From: Gammaproteobacteria bacterium
GTDB lineage: Bacteria; Pseudomonadota; Gammaproteobacteria; UBA6429; Thiohalophilaceae
DNA length: 8,479 nucleotides
Reading direction: 5' to 3'
NCBI GenBank assembly: GCA_024641445.1
Contig: JAHEDA010000095.1
Location: 1 to 8,479 of the forward strand
Shown: piece after piece, positions 1 to 6,842 of the stretch
How the letters are laid out: every line of letters starts with the position of its first letter
Position numbering within the stretch: position 1 is the stretch's first letter
Notes under the pieces: generated by a model
Databases searched by the model: none
What the model was told of the DNA's origin: nothing
The model's input: the letters and a program-made list of their open reading frames with translations, nothing else
Program-made: the position numbers and the translations under genes

Positions 1-1148
1 AGCAGGCGTTGTACCAGATTCATCAGCTCGCGCACATTGCCAGGCCAGCCGTAATTCCGCAGGCGGTTCTGGGCGGCCATGGAAAATTTGCGGAATGGCA
101 ACTGTTCCCGTTCGACAAAAAAGTTGACGTAGTAACTCAATAAATCAGGGACGTCCTCGCGGTGTTCGCGCAGGGAGGGGATGGCGATCGGCATCACATT
201 GAGCAGGTAGTAGAGGTCGGTGCGGAATCTTCCCAATCCTCGCAGTGTCTCCAGATCGTAGTGGCTGGCGGCGATGATGCGCGTGTGTAATGTGACACGG
301 GTATTTCCCCCCACACGGTGAAAACTCTTGTGTTCCAGCGCAGCCAATAGGCGTGCCTGCGTGGTGAGGTCCATATCGCCGATGTCGTGCAAAAACAGGC
401 TACCACCTTGGGCCTGTTCCAGCAGGCCATAGTGAATATGCCCATTGCTCTCACTGCCGAATAGATCAGCAATGGCGGACTCGTGGGTGAGACCCGCGAC
501 GCTGACCTCGATAAAGGGGTGCTCGCGCTGGGCGCTACACTGATGCAGGAAGTGTGCGGTTACATTCATCCCGCTACCGGACTCACCGGTGAGGAGTATC
601 CAGGTCTCGTGCTCGGCGACGCGTTTTACCTGATCACGCAGGCGTTGCATGATGATGCTGCGGCCGATGGGTTCGGGAATAGCGGGGTTGTGTCGGCGCA
701 GGTCCTGATTTTCCAGGCGCAGGCGATCCGTCTCTAGGGCGTGTTCGACCGTGAGCAGGAGTTTGGCCAGCGAGATCGGCTTCTCGATAAAGTCAAAGGC
801 ACCCAGGCGTGTGGCCTCGACCGCGGTCTCCACGGTGGCGTGTCCCGACATCATGATAACGGGCATGGGGAGATTGCCCTCGTCGCTCCACTCCTTTAGT
901 AAGGTGATGCCATCGAGGTCAGGCATCCAGATATCCAGCATGACCAGATCGGGTTTACGCTGGCGATAGAGGCTGCGTGCCATCAGACCATTCTCGGCGA
1001 TGCCTACTTCGTAACCCTCATCTTGCAGGATTTCCTGCAATAGGTTGCGAATGTCGGGTTCGTCATCCACCACCAGGATATAGGGGGTGCGGTGGCTGAG
1101 GATGGCATCCTGACCGATGTGGGTACTAGGCGACGTGGCTGGTGTCAT
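1..1148 (-). CDS. ntrX: NtrX-type response regulator with degenerate AAA+ domain (partial, 3' end outside window)
   Basis: This is the response regulator partner of the adjacent NtrY kinase. The frame is open for 382 codons from the ATG at 1148 to the left edge, so the C-terminal HTH/Fis-type DNA-binding domain is not visible. Residues about 23-140 form a complete receiver domain: acidic pair D28-D29, phosphoacceptor D72 in VMLDIWMPDLDG, S101 and K123 in FIEKP. Residues about 160-382 align with a sigma-54-type AAA+ domain (GRFRTDLYY, WPGNVREL), but its key sites are altered. Walker A reads GESGSGMN (Lys to Met194), Walker B reads LFLHDIGD (Asp to His254), the second arginine of FRxDLYYR is Leu315, and GAFTGA is replaced by a shorter SNGHIHYG segment. 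It is therefore unlikely to hydrolyse ATP or open sigma-54 promoters. The start overlaps ntrY by 23 nt. An AGGA lies 5 nt upstream (1154-1157), favouring this ATG over the in-frame ATG at 1154. A 22-residue leader precedes the receiver domain. Confidence 0.93.
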   Translation of the reverse strand, partial: MTPATSPSTHIGQDAILSHRTPYILVVDDEPDIRNLLQEILQDEGYEVGIAENGLMARSLYRQRKPDLVMLDIWMPDLDGITLLKEWSDEGNLPMPVIMMSGHATVETAVEATRLGAFDFIEKPISLAKLLLTVEHALETDRLRLENQDLRRHNPAIPEPIGRSIIMQRLRDQVKRVAEHETWILLTGESGSGMNVTAHFLHQCSAQREHPFIEVSVAGLTHESAIADLFGSESNGHIHYGLLEQAQGGSLFLHDIGDMDLTTQARLLAALEHKSFHRVGGNTRVTLHTRIIAASHYDLETLRGLGRFRTDLYYLLNVMPIAIPSLREHREDVPDLLSYYVNFFVEREQLPFRKFSMAAQNRLRNYGWPGNVRELMNLVQRL

Positions 1149-3354
1149 GGTCATCCTGTTCGGGGCTGTTGATGTACCGTTCGGTGGCCCTTACGGGTAA
1201 GCGGATAATAATACAGGCTCCGCCCGTAGTAAGGTTTTCTGCCCACACCATACCACCGTGTTCCTCTACGATCTTTTTAACAATGGCGAGACCGAGGCCA
1301 CTGCCCTTGAGTTTGCTGGTGATGTAGGGCTCGAATAGTTGGGCGAATATCTCGGGCGAAATTCCAGGACCGTTATCCTCAATGCGCAACTCTACAAAAC
1401 GACACGCCTGTTGTTCCATGCAGCGCGTGCGAATGCACAGGCGTGCATCCTTAGTATTCTCCATCGCCTCCTGGGCATTTTTGATCAGATTGTGCAGGAT
1501 CTGACGCAGGCGACCGGCATCGCCCTCGATCTGCGGACGTGTATGGTCCAGGTTGACCTCAAGCAACATTGTGGGGTGTTCACTGCGATAGAGGTCGAGT
1601 ACCTCGTTGACGAGATCGTTCAGATTGATCTGCTGCACCTGGAGTGTCGGCATACGGGCATAATCGGAAAATGCCTTGACCATGGTCTTGAGTGTCTCGA
1701 CCTGCTGCACGATGGTGTGGGTGGATCGATCCAGGAGTTCTGCGTCCTTGGGTGGCAGGACGTCGAGAAATTTGTGTCGCAGGCGTTCGGCCGAGAGTTG
1801 AATCGGGGTGAGTGGATTCTTGATCTCGTGCGCGAGACGACGCGCCACCTCGCCCCAGGCGGCATTGCGTTGCGCCTGAAGTAGCGTGGTGATGTCGTCA
1901 AAGACGATCATGTGACCACCTTCCAGGGTGACGGTATGCGGTAGCAGTGTCCCCCGGCACATCAATACCTGGCGGCCACCGCTACCGAAGAGGGTAATCT
2001 CCTCACGCCACTCCACATCGTCAGCCTGAATGTGGGGTTCGACCACATCGACAAAAAAGTGCATCTGCGGTTGTTCATGCACCAGTGTCGATAGCGGCAG
2101 TTCGCGGTAGCGCAGCAGGTCGATGTTGAGGATCTGGCTGGCTGCGGTATTACTGGTATGGACGCGGAGTTGGGAGTCGAGCGTCAGTACGCCCGAGGAG
2201 AGATGTGCCAACACAACCTCAAGATAGGCATTCTGCTGTTCGACTTGTTGTTGGCTGTGCTTGGCAGTGTCGTTGGCCAGGGCGATCTTGCGCGTCATCT
2301 CATTAAATGAACGGACCAGAAAGCCGAGCTCATCCTTACCCGGTAAGGGCAGGCGCTTGTCGTAATTGCCTTCGGCGACGGCACGCGTGCCCTCTACCAG
2401 ATCGGTAATGGGCGCGACCAGGCGCCGGGCAAAGAAGAAGGCCCCCCAGATCGCGGCGAGGATACTCAGCATCAACACCAGTGAGAGCGTGAGGATAAAG
2501 CTGTATTTCAGTGGCGTGCGTAGATAGGCAATCTCGCTGTAATTAGAGAAGGCGCTCTGCACACTATTGGCGAGGGTATTGATACGCTCGGTCACTGGAT
2601 AGAGGGCCTGTAGCACGCGATATTCGACTACCGGGTCTGGGCTCAGTACGCGCACGGCGGTGCTAATGTGCAAGTCGTGTTCGGAGAGCGGGACCAGTGC
2701 TACGTCATCCTCACCCTGGCGAAGTCGCAGGATCGTCGTCTCGTGCAGGCTATGGGGTATGAGTGAGGCGGTCTCGAAACTGCTAGAGGCGATGATGCGA
2801 CCCGAGGCAGTGAAGAGTGTCAGCTCATCGGCGCCACTGGCCGTGCGCAGGTCATTGAGGGTAATGGCGGCAAGGTCATTCGATGTCTCAACCAGACGTT
2901 GCGACATCTCCTGACTCTTGTGCAGGAGTTCCTGCATCCGCACACCCATGGAGGCCTGACTTAGTTCGAGCGAGTCTTTGAGTGCATTTTCAACGCGAAC
3001 GTCAAACCAGCTGTCGATGCCACGGCGGAGAAAATCCAACGAGAAGTAGTAGACGACGGAGACGGGTGTAAGTGACAGGATGATGAACATGACTACCAGG
3101 CGCGAGGTCAGCCGGGAACCGGTGGCCTGTTCTCGATATCGTTGTACCAGTTGGTAGACGTGGCGGCCGATGATGCCGACTAACAATAGGATGGCCGCAA
3201 TGTTGATTAGCAGGAGCCAGAGATAGAGTCGCCCGAACAGGGCCGAGTCGGTGGTGGCACCACTCATTAAATAGAGCGAGATAAACAACAGCGCCAACAG
3301 GAAGATGACGGGGGTGTTGCCTGCAAGGATACGCTTTAGGGTTGCAGGGGCCAT
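1126..3354 (-). CDS. ntrY: NtrY-type membrane sensor histidine kinase
   Basis: This 742-residue transmembrane histidine kinase presumably phosphorylates NtrX. Hydrophobic segments lie at about 14-32, 40-62, 84-104 and 284-309. The stretch of about 175 residues between the third and fourth is the likely periplasmic sensor region. A HAMP linker follows (about 305-358), then a short predicted coiled coil, a PAS-like region (about 375-490), and the HisKA dimerisation domain with the phospho-acceptor H509 in the HEIKNPLTP motif. The ATPase domain has its N box (N622, N626), G1 box DNGPGI (660-665) and G2 box GSGLGLAI (684-691). All catalytic motifs look intact, in contrast to the partner's AAA+ domain. 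The gene overlaps the upstream DUF4390 gene by 19 nt and has no clear Shine-Dalgarno sequence, suggesting translational coupling. NtrYX systems have been tied to nitrogen, redox and envelope responses in other proteobacteria; the signal here is unknown. Confidence 0.95.
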   Translation of the reverse strand: MAPATLKRILAGNTPVIFLLALLFISLYLMSGATTDSALFGRLYLWLLLINIAAILLLVGIIGRHVYQLVQRYREQATGSRLTSRLVVMFIILSLTPVSVVYYFSLDFLRRGIDSWFDVRVENALKDSLELSQASMGVRMQELLHKSQEMSQRLVETSNDLAAITLNDLRTASGADELTLFTASGRIIASSSFETASLIPHSLHETTILRLRQGEDDVALVPLSEHDLHISTAVRVLSPDPVVEYRVLQALYPVTERINTLANSVQSAFSNYSEIAYLRTPLKYSFILTLSLVLMLSILAAIWGAFFFARRLVAPITDLVEGTRAVAEGNYDKRLPLPGKDELGFLVRSFNEMTRKIALANDTAKHSQQQVEQQNAYLEVVLAHLSSGVLTLDSQLRVHTSNTAASQILNIDLLRYRELPLSTLVHEQPQMHFFVDVVEPHIQADDVEWREEITLFGSGGRQVLMCRGTLLPHTVTLEGGHMIVFDDITTLLQAQRNAAWGEVARRLAHEIKNPLTPIQLSAERLRHKFLDVLPPKDAELLDRSTHTIVQQVETLKTMVKAFSDYARMPTLQVQQINLNDLVNEVLDLYRSEHPTMLLEVNLDHTRPQIEGDAGRLRQILHNLIKNAQEAMENTKDARLCIRTRCMEQQACRFVELRIEDNGPGISPEIFAQLFEPYITSKLKGSGLGLAIVKKIVEEHGGMVWAENLTTGGACIIIRLPVRATERYINSPEQDDHDTSHVA

Positions 3355-3926
3355 CGGTACCAGTCGCTTACGAGTTGCCAGTCAGATGAGATATAGGCCA
3401 GAGGCCGCATCGGTGGTGGTAAAGAGTCAATGTCCAGGCGCACGCGCAACTCGACCTGATATTGACTATCACTCTCGAGCAGGTGGGAATCGATCAGTGG
3501 CAACATCTTTAATTGCCCCAGGCTATTCAGTGCCGCACGCAGGCTATGGTAATCGGTCTGACCACCACTATTGAGATTAGTGAGGATGTATTTTTCGCTG
3601 AGTGCGTGATACAGCAGCAGGTAGCCCTGGCTGAGCCTGGCAATGGTCTTGTCCCACCACCAGCGGCGGGTCTTTTCCACGTTGATCTCCATCAGAATAA
3701 TGAGCGGCACGCCGTTCTGAAGTGCCTTGCCGGCCTCGTCGGAAAGGTCGTACTGGATATTGGCATTGAGCATGTAGACGCTTTCCTGCAGGCGCGTCTC
3801 CACGCTGCGGATAAAGAAGCCCTTGGCATCGACTGTCTGGCACGCGAGACAACCCAGCAGCAACGCGACGCCAATGCGTAGTCGGCTAGGTGGTGCGTTT
3901 CTCCATGTGGGCGTAAAAAAAACCAT
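3336..3926 (-). CDS. DUF4390-family secreted/periplasmic protein
   Basis: This is a hypothetical protein of about 196 residues whose sequence I recognise as DUF4390, a family of unknown function commonly found between rsmB and ntrY. The N-terminus carries a basic stretch (R15, R17) and a hydrophobic core (IGVALLLGCLAC), with a plausible signal peptidase I site after QTVDA at residue 34. Two cysteines in that core make a lipoprotein possible but not convincing. The mature part has the family-like pieces GVPLIILMEINVEK, RRWWWDK (about 87-93), LTNLNSGG, SLRAALNSLG and a C-terminal SDWYRWPL. The frame is open upstream to an ATG at 4010, deep inside rsmB. I chose the ATG at 3926 because it has GAGG 9 nt upstream and gives a normal-length signal peptide; the ATG at 3935 is an alternative. 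The gene overlaps rsmB by 41 nt and ntrY by 19 nt. A role in envelope sensing with NtrY is only inferred from position. Confidence 0.85.
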   Translation of the reverse strand: MVFFTPTWRNAPPSRLRIGVALLLGCLACQTVDAKGFFIRSVETRLQESVYMLNANIQYDLSDEAGKALQNGVPLIILMEINVEKTRRWWWDKTIARLSQGYLLLYHALSEKYILTNLNSGGQTDYHSLRAALNSLGQLKMLPLIDSHLLESDSQYQVELRVRLDIDSLPPPMRPLAYISSDWQLVSDWYRWPLQP

Positions 3927-5205
3927 CCATCTCATCCTCACCCGGCAGGGTCTGTGTGCCGAGGGACAGGCTGTGTCCCCACGCGGTTGCAAGCGGCAGA
4001 TACTGTGCATCGGGGTGCGTCACCAGAAAGCGCCGGATTTGTTCGGAATTTTCCTCAGGCAGTACTGAACAGGTTGTATAAAGGAGCATACCCCCCGGTT
4101 TGAGCAAGGGCCAGAGTGCATCCAGCATGTCGGACTGATTTTGGACTAATTGCGGTAAGTCGGCGGGCCGTCGCAACAACTTTATATCGGGGTGGCGGCG
4201 GATCACTCCACTGGCTGAACAGGGTGCATCAAGCAGAATCCGATCAAAGGGGTTGCCGTCCCACCAGGCGGAGGGCGTTGCGGCATCACCGACACAAACC
4301 GTCGCCTGTAGACCCAGGCGCAGAAGATTTTCATGGATTCGTAGCAGGCGTACTTCATCGACATCGATGGCCACGAGTTCGGCAAGCTCGGGTTGTTGTT
4401 CGAGTAGGTGTGCGGTCTTGCCGCCGGGTGCGGCGCAGGCATCGAGGATGCGATCGCCAGAGTGGGGCCGCATGACAGCGGCTACGCGTTGGGCCGCGCC
4501 ATCCTGCACCGAGACAGCGCCTTCACTAAAGCCCGGCAGTTGTTCCACACTGATGGCCTCTTCGAGGATTAGGCCGTGTTCACAATGGGCCAGGGGGCGT
4601 GCCTGGATACCGGCTCGCTGGAGTTGTGCGAGGTAGTTTGTACGGGTTAGTTTGCGAGCGTTGACGCGTAGTGCCATGGGCGGTGGTTGATTGTTTGCCT
4701 CAAGGATCGCCTGCCAATGCCCTGGCCAGGCTGATCTAATTTTGTCGATCCACCACTGTGGGTGTGCAAAATGTGCAACGGGGTTTTGTTCCAGTGCGAG
4801 ATTGAGTTCCGTTTGCTTACGCTGGTAGTTGCGTAACACGGCATTCATAAGGCCGCGTGCCCAGGTCTTGTTGAGCGTCGTGGCCAGGGCGACGGTCTCG
4901 GAGACGGCCGCATGGTCAGGGACACGCATGGCCCTTAATTGGTAGAGGCCACACAAAATGGCGAGGCGGATGTCGCTGTCTCTTTTCTTGAGCGGTTTTT
5001 CCAATAACTGGTGCAGTAGAAATTCGAGTTGCGGATAGAGCCTGCAGACACCGAAGCAGAGTGCCTGAGTGAGCGAGCGGTCGCGTGCGTTGACCTGTGC
5101 GAGTGCCTGAGGCATGACCTCGCTCAGGCTACGACCGTTATCGACTACCTGCTGCAGGCCGTGAATGGCGGCGAGGCGGGGGCTGATGAGTGTGGCGTCA
5201 ACCAA
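3886..5205 (-). CDS. rsmB: 16S rRNA (cytosine-967-C5)-methyltransferase RsmB
   Basis: RsmB (Sun/Fmu) uses S-adenosylmethionine to methylate C967 of 16S rRNA, close to the ribosomal P site. With the chosen start the protein has 439 residues (E. coli about 429). An N-terminal NusB-like helical RNA-binding domain (about 1-140) is followed by a Rossmann methyltransferase domain. The SAM-binding loop DACAAPGGKT is at 255-264, the motif IV cysteine is C329 in DAPCSASG, and the nucleophile is C379 in YTTCSVLPEEN, matching the two-cysteine RNA m5C mechanism. The C-terminus DGFFYAHMEK is typical. Start choice: a TTG at 5205 has AGGA 7 nt upstream, overlaps the fmt stop by 8 nt, and puts the conserved RLAA segment at the same distance from the N-terminus as in E. 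coli. In-frame ATGs at 5241 and 5316 lie inside fmt; the 5241 ATG has no visible ribosome-binding site. The gene overlaps DUF4390 by 41 nt. Confidence 0.95.
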   Translation of the reverse strand: MVDATLISPRLAAIHGLQQVVDNGRSLSEVMPQALAQVNARDRSLTQALCFGVCRLYPQLEFLLHQLLEKPLKKRDSDIRLAILCGLYQLRAMRVPDHAAVSETVALATTLNKTWARGLMNAVLRNYQRKQTELNLALEQNPVAHFAHPQWWIDKIRSAWPGHWQAILEANNQPPPMALRVNARKLTRTNYLAQLQRAGIQARPLAHCEHGLILEEAISVEQLPGFSEGAVSVQDGAAQRVAAVMRPHSGDRILDACAAPGGKTAHLLEQQPELAELVAIDVDEVRLLRIHENLLRLGLQATVCVGDAATPSAWWDGNPFDRILLDAPCSASGVIRRHPDIKLLRRPADLPQLVQNQSDMLDALWPLLKPGGMLLYTTCSVLPEENSEQIRRFLVTHPDAQYLPLATAWGHSLSLGTQTLPGEDEMDGFFYAHMEKRTT

Positions 5206-6145
5206 GTTTATGTCCTGCGGTAAAGCGATCGGGGTGGCCATTAAAGAGTGCGGCAAAGTCCATTGGTTTGCCTCCTGGGAGCTGGGCACGGGTGATGCGT
5301 AGGCGGTCTTCACCACAGGCGATTAACAGGCCCTCATTGTCGGCGCGGAGGATCGTGCCTGCGGGTTTCGATGCCTGTCCGTTTACGATCTCACAGGACC
5401 ATACACGCAGTATCTCCGACTGCAACAGCGTCTGCGCCACCGGCCAGGGTATAAAGGCGCGCACCAGACGATCGATCTTTAACGCACTAAGCTGCCAATC
5501 GATCACCGCCTCGGCCTTGTCGAGCTTTTTGGCATAGGTAGCAAGCTGGGGGTCCTGCCTCTCGGCGATATGACTACCACGGGTGATCTGATTCAGTGCG
5601 CCAACGATGGCCTCGGCCCCCAGTTGGGCGAGACGGTCGTGTAGACGCTCGGCGGTATCCTCTGCACGAATCGGGGTTACCTTCTTTAATAACATGTCAC
5701 CCGTGTCGAGGCCTACATCCATCTGCATGATGGTCACGCCGGTCTCGTCATCACCTGCGACAATGGCGCGTTGGATGGGTGCCGCGCCGCGCCAGCGCGG
5801 TAAGAGTGATGCGTGAATATTGAGACAGCCGTAGCGTGGCAGTTCCAATACCGCCTTGGGCAGGAGTAGACCATAGGCGGCCACCACCATGACGTCGGGC
5901 TTTAGCTCGGCAAGTTCGGTTTGGGTTGCCGTGTCCTTGAGGCTCTCTGGCTGATAGACCGGAATGGTTTTGGACAGTGCCAGTTGTTTGACCGGGCTCG
6001 CGCTTAACTTGCGACCGCGCCCAGCGGGTCGGTCCGGCTGGGTGTAGACCGCGATAACCTCATGCCCTGATTGTAACAGTGCCGTCAGGGCGATGGCGGC
6101 AAACTCCGGGGTTCCGGCAAAGATGATCCTGAGTGGTGAGGGCAT
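5198..6145 (-). CDS. fmt: Methionyl-tRNA formyltransferase
   Basis: Fmt transfers a formyl group from 10-formyltetrahydrofolate to Met-tRNAfMet, making the bacterial initiator tRNA. The protein has 315 residues, the usual size for the family. The N-terminal formyltransferase fold begins with LRIIFAGTPEFAA. The catalytic trio is visible as N109 and H111 (in LNIHASLLPRWRGAAP) and D147 (in MDVGLDTGD), corresponding to N106, H108 and D144 of the E. coli enzyme. The C-terminal OB-fold-like tRNA-binding domain covers about 208-315, with FIPWP and QLPGGKPMDF typical of the family. It lies 54 nt downstream of def and overlaps rsmB by 8 nt. The ATG at 6145 is the only sensible start, yet its upstream sequence is AT-rich with no clear Shine-Dalgarno motif. 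Confidence 0.98.
   Translation of the reverse strand: MPSPLRIIFAGTPEFAAIALTALLQSGHEVIAVYTQPDRPAGRGRKLSASPVKQLALSKTIPVYQPESLKDTATQTELAELKPDVMVVAAYGLLLPKAVLELPRYGCLNIHASLLPRWRGAAPIQRAIVAGDDETGVTIMQMDVGLDTGDMLLKKVTPIRAEDTAERLHDRLAQLGAEAIVGALNQITRGSHIAERQDPQLATYAKKLDKAEAVIDWQLSALKIDRLVRAFIPWPVAQTLLQSEILRVWSCEIVNGQASKPAGTILRADNEGLLIACGEDRLRITRAQLPGGKPMDFAALFNGHPDRFTAGHKLG
5213..5216 (-). promoter_or_regulatory. Shine-Dalgarno sequence deciding the rsmB start
   Basis: An AGGA on the minus strand sits 7 nt upstream of a TTG codon (5205-5203) that overlaps the fmt stop codon region. The in-frame ATG at 5241 lacks any purine-rich element upstream. The spacing and the resulting N-terminal length both support the TTG start. 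Proteomic N-terminal evidence is not available here. Confidence 0.55.
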
Positions 6146-6199
6146 GAGGATATTTATTTGTTAGGCGTGGTGGGATAGCGACGTATCGCGCCGGATATT

Positions 6200-6715
6200 C
6201 TACAACGGAATCGGTTCGTTCTGGCGTTGTTGTTTCTGCATCTTTTTGCGAATACGCTGGCGTTTAAGCTCAGACAGATAGTCGACGAAGAGCCTGCCAC
6301 TGAGATGGTCCATCTCGTGCTGAATACAAACCGCCAGTAAGCCCTCGGCCTCCAGCTCAAAGGCCTTACCATGGCGATCGAGGGCGCGGACACGGATGTG
6401 GTTGGCGCGTTTGACCGGTTCATACACCCCCGGTACTGAGAGGCAGCCCTCATCAATGACCTGCTCGCCCTCGCGCTCGATGATCTCCGGGTTGATAAAG
6501 ACCAGGGGCAGACTCTTGTCTTCGGAGGTATCGATGACGATCAGGCGCTGGTGAACGTCTACCTGGGTGGCGGCGAGGCCGATACCCGGTGCGGCGTACA
6601 TGGTCTCGAACATATCGTCGATGACGCGGCGCAGGGCGTCGTCCACCTTCTCCACCGGCTGGGCCGGGGTACGCAGACGCTCGTCGGGGTAATGCAGTAT
6701 GCTCAATTGGGTCAT
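6200..6715 (-). CDS. def: Peptide deformylase
   Basis: Def removes the N-formyl group from nascent proteins, reversing the modification made by the product of the next gene, fmt. The protein has 171 residues. All three metal-site motifs are present: GIGLAATQ (44-51), EGCLS (89-93) with metal ligand C91, and QHEMDH (132-137) with ligands H133 and H137 and catalytic E134. The N-terminus (ILHYPDERLRTPAQPV) is the standard family start. It is the first gene of the minus-strand operon. The ATG at 6715 is preceded by AAATCCT, with no good Shine-Dalgarno element. The basic, glutamine-rich tail (KRQRIRKKMQKQQRQ) is common in class I enzymes. Confidence 0.98.
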   Translation of the reverse strand: MTQLSILHYPDERLRTPAQPVEKVDDALRRVIDDMFETMYAAPGIGLAATQVDVHQRLIVIDTSEDKSLPLVFINPEIIEREGEQVIDEGCLSVPGVYEPVKRANHIRVRALDRHGKAFELEAEGLLAVCIQHEMDHLSGRLFVDYLSELKRQRIRKKMQKQQRQNEPIPL

Positions 6716-6842
6716 AGGATTTGCGATGTAACTTCTAGTACAAGTGTAGAAAAAGCTGCTAACATTATGATACTACAGGATAACAGCACGCCTGCGACGG
6801 CCCCGAATCCGGGTCCTCGCGGCCTCCGGACAAGGGAAGCAT
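6716..6842. promoter_or_regulatory. Divergent intergenic region: promoters expected for the def operon and the LysM gene
   Basis: This 127-nt region separates two divergently transcribed units, so both promoters should lie here or in the adjacent coding ends. An AT-rich core (6720-6780) contains TATGAT on the plus strand (6766-6771), one mismatch from a -10 box. Overlapping it on the minus strand is CATAAT (6769-6764), also one mismatch from TATAAT. Neither has a convincing -35 hexamer at 16-18 nt, so the exact promoters are not settled. The right half (6785-6830) is GC-rich. AAGGGAAG (6832-6839) is the probable ribosome-binding site of the plus-strand gene. Confidence 0.45.

Noticed and set aside
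194..969. Short frames on both strands within 194-969 (92, 84 and 72 codons)
   Set aside because: All overlap the continuous ntrX frame, whose receiver and AAA+ homology runs through the whole segment.
1..1148. ntrX as a pseudogene
   Set aside because: There is no frameshift or stop in 382 codons, receiver residues are intact, and the AAA+ fold segments outside the catalytic sites are conserved, so altered function fits better than decay.
1339..1884. A 181-codon plus-strand open frame antisense to ntrY
   Set aside because: It lies wholly within the HisKA/ATPase coding region of ntrY, has no recognisable domain or ribosome-binding site, and is explained by the codon bias of the real gene.
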